The notes under the pieces were generated by a model, which saw only the letters and a program-made list of their open reading frames with translations, did not search any database and had not been told where the DNA came from. This document shows, in pieces, positions 61,372-64,000 of a DNA stretch of 64,000 nt. The position numbers were made by a program, and so were the translations under genes. The DNA comes from Terriglobia bacterium (lineage in GTDB: Bacteria > Acidobacteriota > Terriglobia > UBA7540): assembly GCA_035712365.1 (NCBI GenBank), contig DASTAW010000048.1, positions 1 through 64,000 of the forward strand, in the 5' to 3' direction. The stretch's first letter is position 1. Each line of letters opens with the position of its first letter.

Positions 61372-61512
61372 ATGTTTCAGATGATCAACGAAGATAAACC
61401 CACTGCTGAAGACCGAAAAATGCTGTGGGTTAAAGTTGGGCTATTCGTAGTTCTGAGTGCTGCACTGGGCGGAGTGGTATACTTCTTCGCCACCACACCC
61501 TTTGGAAGGTGA
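61372..61512 (+). CDS. Small single-span membrane protein (46 residues)
   Basis: An open frame of 46 codons starts at ATG 61372, seven bases after AGGAGGG, and stops at 61510-61512. The product begins polar and acidic ('MFQMINEDKPTAEDRKMLW'), then has one hydrophobic helix of about 22 residues ('VGLFVVLSAALGGVVYFFAT') and ends 'TPFGR'. A promoter-like pair lies about 175 bases upstream. The clean ribosome-binding site, the charge asymmetry and the helix favour a real gene. Its stop abuts the stop of the convergent nucleotidyltransferase gene. Function is unknown. Confidence 0.6.
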   Translation: MFQMINEDKPTAEDRKMLWVKVGLFVVLSAALGGVVYFFATTPFGR

Positions 61513-62832
61513 CTACAAACGATTCACGGGGAACCGTCGATGCACAAGCCGAAGTGCATCTTCCTGGGTGTGAATCTCGCCTTCTAACTGGGCATCTTCC
61601 ACCACCTGAAGAATCTGCTTGAACACCGGTCCTGGCTTGTAGCCCTCACGTATAAGATCAATCCCGGACAGAACACAGGGAGGCCTGATTTCCTCTTCCG
61701 GAAGCTCACCGAGCATTCGTGTGGCCAGGAGGTAGTTGTCAAGTTTCCCATGACTTGCCAGACAATCCAGCCGATGCAGCTCCAGGTGTTCCTCAAAGCC
61801 CTGCATTCGCAGAAATCGAATCTGCGTCGATCTCTTCATTTGCGGAAGGTCCTTAAATCTAAGGTGGTGACGCACCAGTTCAACAACCCGCTCTGTGTCC
61901 CGTAGGGAAAGCCGCAGCCTTGTGCAGATTTCTTCCGCCATTTTCGCCCCGACCTCGACATGGTGGTCAAAGCGAATACGCTCCCGCACGGCAAAGGTTC
62001 GCGGCTTGCCGACGTCGTGCAGCAACACGCCAAGGGCCAGTGTCGGCGTCGGTTTTTCGAGTCCATCCAGCATCATCAGGGTGTGCGTCCACACGTCGCC
62101 CTCGGGATGGAACTCCGGCGGCTGCTCAACGCCCTGCATGGCCTTCACCTCCGGCAGCACCTGCTCCAGAAGATGGGTGCTGTCCAGGAGTTCGAAGCCC
62201 CGGCGCGCCTGCCCTTCCGTCAGAATTTTCAGGATTTCGTCGCGAATCCTTTCGGCGCTGATCAGCCGGATTTCGCCGGCCAGTTTTCTGATGGCATCCA
62301 CAACCGCGGGGTCAAGCTCAAAGTTGAAGCGGGCCGCAAAACGCACGGCGCGCAGCATGCGAAGCCGGTCCTCGCCGAAGCGTTGGTAAGGGTCGCCAAC
62401 CGTGCGCAGCCTGCGGCCGATGATGTCCGCCTGGCCTCCTACATAATCGATCACTCTGTTTTTCAAGGGATCGTAGAGCAGGCCGTTGATGGTAAAGTCA
62501 CGCCGGCGGACGTCCTCCTCGGCAGACCGCGCGTACTCCACCTTGACGGGATGCCGGCCATCCGTATAAAGGCCGTCGCGCCTGAAGGTTGCTACCTCCA
62601 CGTTCCCTTCTTCGCGCGGAACAATCACCACCCCAAAATTCGCACCCACCGTCAGGCTTTCCGGAAACATCCCGACCACCTCCGCCGGTTGCGCTGAGGT
62701 GGCGATGTCGTAGTCCTTCGGCTCATTGCCCATCACGATGTCACGCACGCAGCCGCCCACCAGGTAGGCGTCAAACCCGGCGCCTCGTAATCGCCGAACA
62801 ATTTCGGTTGCCGCGTGGCGCTTAGTTTCCAT
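61513..62832 (-). CDS. CCA-adding/poly(A) polymerase-type nucleotidyltransferase with HD domain
   Basis: 439 residues from the ATG at 62832 with AGGAC upstream; a much longer upstream frame opens at 63051 but has a non-family N-terminus. The class II nucleotidyltransferase head reads 'AYLVGGCVRDIVMGNEPKDY' with the metal-binding pair in 'DYDIATSAQ', then 'RRRDFTINGLLYDPLKNRVI', 'DPYQRFGEDRLRMLRAVRFA'. A C-terminal HD domain ('LGVLLHDVGKPRT', 'FDHHVEVGAKMAEEI') follows. It would add or repair the CCA end of tRNA, or A-tails. The split between CCA and poly(A) activity cannot be made by eye. Confidence 0.9.
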   Translation of the reverse strand: METKRHAATEIVRRLRGAGFDAYLVGGCVRDIVMGNEPKDYDIATSAQPAEVVGMFPESLTVGANFGVVIVPREEGNVEVATFRRDGLYTDGRHPVKVEYARSAEEDVRRRDFTINGLLYDPLKNRVIDYVGGQADIIGRRLRTVGDPYQRFGEDRLRMLRAVRFAARFNFELDPAVVDAIRKLAGEIRLISAERIRDEILKILTEGQARRGFELLDSTHLLEQVLPEVKAMQGVEQPPEFHPEGDVWTHTLMMLDGLEKPTPTLALGVLLHDVGKPRTFAVRERIRFDHHVEVGAKMAEEICTRLRLSLRDTERVVELVRHHLRFKDLPQMKRSTQIRFLRMQGFEEHLELHRLDCLASHGKLDNYLLATRMLGELPEEEIRPPCVLSGIDLIREGYKPGPVFKQILQVVEDAQLEGEIHTQEDALRLVHRRFPVNRL

Positions 62833-62932
62833 GAGTGTCCTGGATGGTGCTCCGGTCCCTTTCCGGTTGGCCGCTTCCTCATCAGCCACAACGCTGCCTT
62901 CGCAACCTTCGCCTCGACCAAAGTACCACGAG

Positions 62933-64000
62933 CTACTTCTTTTCCCGCTCCAGAGACCGGGCCAGTTGGACAGCATCGAACCCGTAACGCCCCCGCACCT
63001 GGTCTGCGGCGCGAAGCACACGGTCCAGCTTTTCGCGCTTCGCCGAATCAAACAGGCCGCGCTGGAAGGTTGAGCTGTCCAGTTTCGACGCGCGCACGCC
63101 TACCAGCCGGATCCTCTCCTGCCCGTCCCACGCCGCGCTAAACATCCGCAGAACGTGCTCAAAAATGACTGAATCCAGATGGGTCGGCTCGTCCAGCGTT
63201 GTGTCGCGCGTGATCGTTTCGAACCGGTGGTTGCGGAGCTTTAATCCGATCGTGCGCGCAAACACCCGATGCTCCCGCAGGCGTCTTGCAACAAGCTGAG
63301 AAAGATAGGATAGCGTCCGTTCCAGCTCTTCGGACTCTGCCGTGTCTACCGGGAAAGTGGTTTCGTGGCTGATCGATTTCGGCTCCTCTTCGTAAGCGTA
63401 GGCTTCAATGTCCTTGCCCATCGACTTGGTGAAGAGCCATTCGCCGTACTTGCCAAATTTATTTCGCAGGCGCTCGGCCCCGTAAGTCTGCAGGTCGCCG
63501 ATGGTCACAATGCCGAGCGAGAGGAGTTCGGGCTCCGTTACCTTTCCAATGCCCGGCATGCGGCGGACCGGCAGCGGCGCAAGGAAAGCCGCCTCGCATC
63601 CTGGGAAGACGTAGAGCAATCCATGAGGCTTGGCCTGGTCGGAAGCGATCTTCGACACCAGGTGCGACGTGGAAGCGCCTACCGAGCAGTTCAGCCCCGT
63701 CCGCTTCTGGACACTCTGGATCAGCCGGTCAGCAGCGCTCAACATTCCGCCGTGCAGGCGCTCGGAGCCGGTCAGGTCCAGATAGGCCTCGTCGATGGAA
63801 ACCATCTCGATGACAGGGGTGAATTCCTGGAAAACCTCGTAAACTTTGTGCGAATACTCACGGTATTTTGCATGCTGTCCGCGGAGGAAGATAGCATGGG
63901 GACAAAGCTTTTTTGCCGTTCCGATCGCCATGGCGGAGTGGACGCCGAATTTGCGGGCTTCATAGCTGGCCGCGGTCACTACGCCCCGGCCATCCGGGTC
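62933..64000 (-). CDS. dinB: DNA polymerase IV (Y family), 5' end outside window
   Basis: The frame is open to base 64000 and continues past the window; the visible 355 residues begin 'DPDGRGVVTAASYEARKFGV', so about 30 N-terminal residues with the first catalytic Asp are missing. Seen: palm motif 'MVSIDEAYLDLTGSERL', 'VGASTSHLVSKIASDQAKPH', the thumb 'PVRRMPGIGKVTEPELLSLG', and little-finger domain 'SISHETTFP', 'RTIGLKLRNHRFETITRDTT'. It performs translesion synthesis with low fidelity. The C-terminus lacks an obvious beta-clamp peptide that I can fix. It lies about 100 bases upstream of the nucleotidyltransferase gene. Confidence 0.94.
   Translation of the reverse strand, partial: DPDGRGVVTAASYEARKFGVHSAMAIGTAKKLCPHAIFLRGQHAKYREYSHKVYEVFQEFTPVIEMVSIDEAYLDLTGSERLHGGMLSAADRLIQSVQKRTGLNCSVGASTSHLVSKIASDQAKPHGLLYVFPGCEAAFLAPLPVRRMPGIGKVTEPELLSLGIVTIGDLQTYGAERLRNKFGKYGEWLFTKSMGKDIEAYAYEEEPKSISHETTFPVDTAESEELERTLSYLSQLVARRLREHRVFARTIGLKLRNHRFETITRDTTLDEPTHLDSVIFEHVLRMFSAAWDGQERIRLVGVRASKLDSSTFQRGLFDSAKREKLDRVLRAADQVRGRYGFDAVQLARSLEREKK

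Overview
The window looks like a chromosomal segment of an Acidobacteriota bacterium, most likely a soil or peat lineage. The main evidence is a MacB/FtsX-type permease of the acidobacterial duplicated orphan permease (ADOP) class beside a PadR regulator. Supporting traits are a TonB-C periplasmic protein, DUF4382 and DUF4097 exported proteins, several Tat-exported glycosidase-like proteins and GC-rich composition. No phage, plasmid, transposase or CRISPR array is visible. Both ends are cut inside genes: a GMC oxidoreductase on the left and dinB on the right.

Layout. 1-4.5 kb: exported sugar-oxidation and glycosidase genes (GMC oxidoreductase C-terminus, 3-keto-disaccharide hydrolase domain protein, GH36-like Tat lipoprotein). 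4.6-12.6 kb: TonB-C protein, ACT-domain protein, a sensor kinase/NtrC-type regulator pair, polX, a VOC protein and a coiled-coil protein. 12.7-15.6 kb: HAD phosphatase and an SDR/rhamnonate-dehydratase-like operon. 15.9-23.1 kb: a surface-polysaccharide-like block with a UGM-like flavoprotein, a DegT aminotransferase that appears to start at ATT, a short UDP-sugar dehydrogenase, a FecR-like protein, an atypical protein kinase and an AlgD-type GDP-mannose dehydrogenase. 23.3-32.8 kb: a nearly complete pentose-phosphate block, transcribed tkt-tal-zwf-opcA-pgl-rpe on the minus strand with gnd divergent. 32.9-37 kb: methylmalonate-semialdehyde dehydrogenase, a class III aminotransferase and an aldo/keto reductase. 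37-39.8 kb: a GT-C glycosyltransferase and a flippase. 40.3-43.7 kb: an orphan LuxR-type regulator, a Tat-exported DUF4091-like protein and an overlapping small gene.

43.8-49 kb is the most unusual part: a beta-solenoid DUF4097 protein, an intact ADOP permease whose two flanks carry the same composite low-complexity repeats, a heptanucleotide tandem array, a PadR regulator and an eroded ADOP relative. 49-64 kb: DegP/HtrA protease, thiI, a serine hydrolase fused to a beta-propeller-like domain, tRNA-Leu(CAG), exported proteins of unknown role, a Gfo/Idh/MocA oxidoreductase, a 46-residue membrane protein, a CCA-adding-type nucleotidyltransferase and dinB.

Functionally, the window joins sugar capture and oxidation at the cell surface with a complete oxidative pentose-phosphate branch and envelope-polysaccharide precursor genes. 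Several families of short dispersed intergenic repeats occur across it. I could run no searches, so family calls rest on motifs and recognised sequence similarity. Start sites were chosen from ribosome-binding sites and family length.
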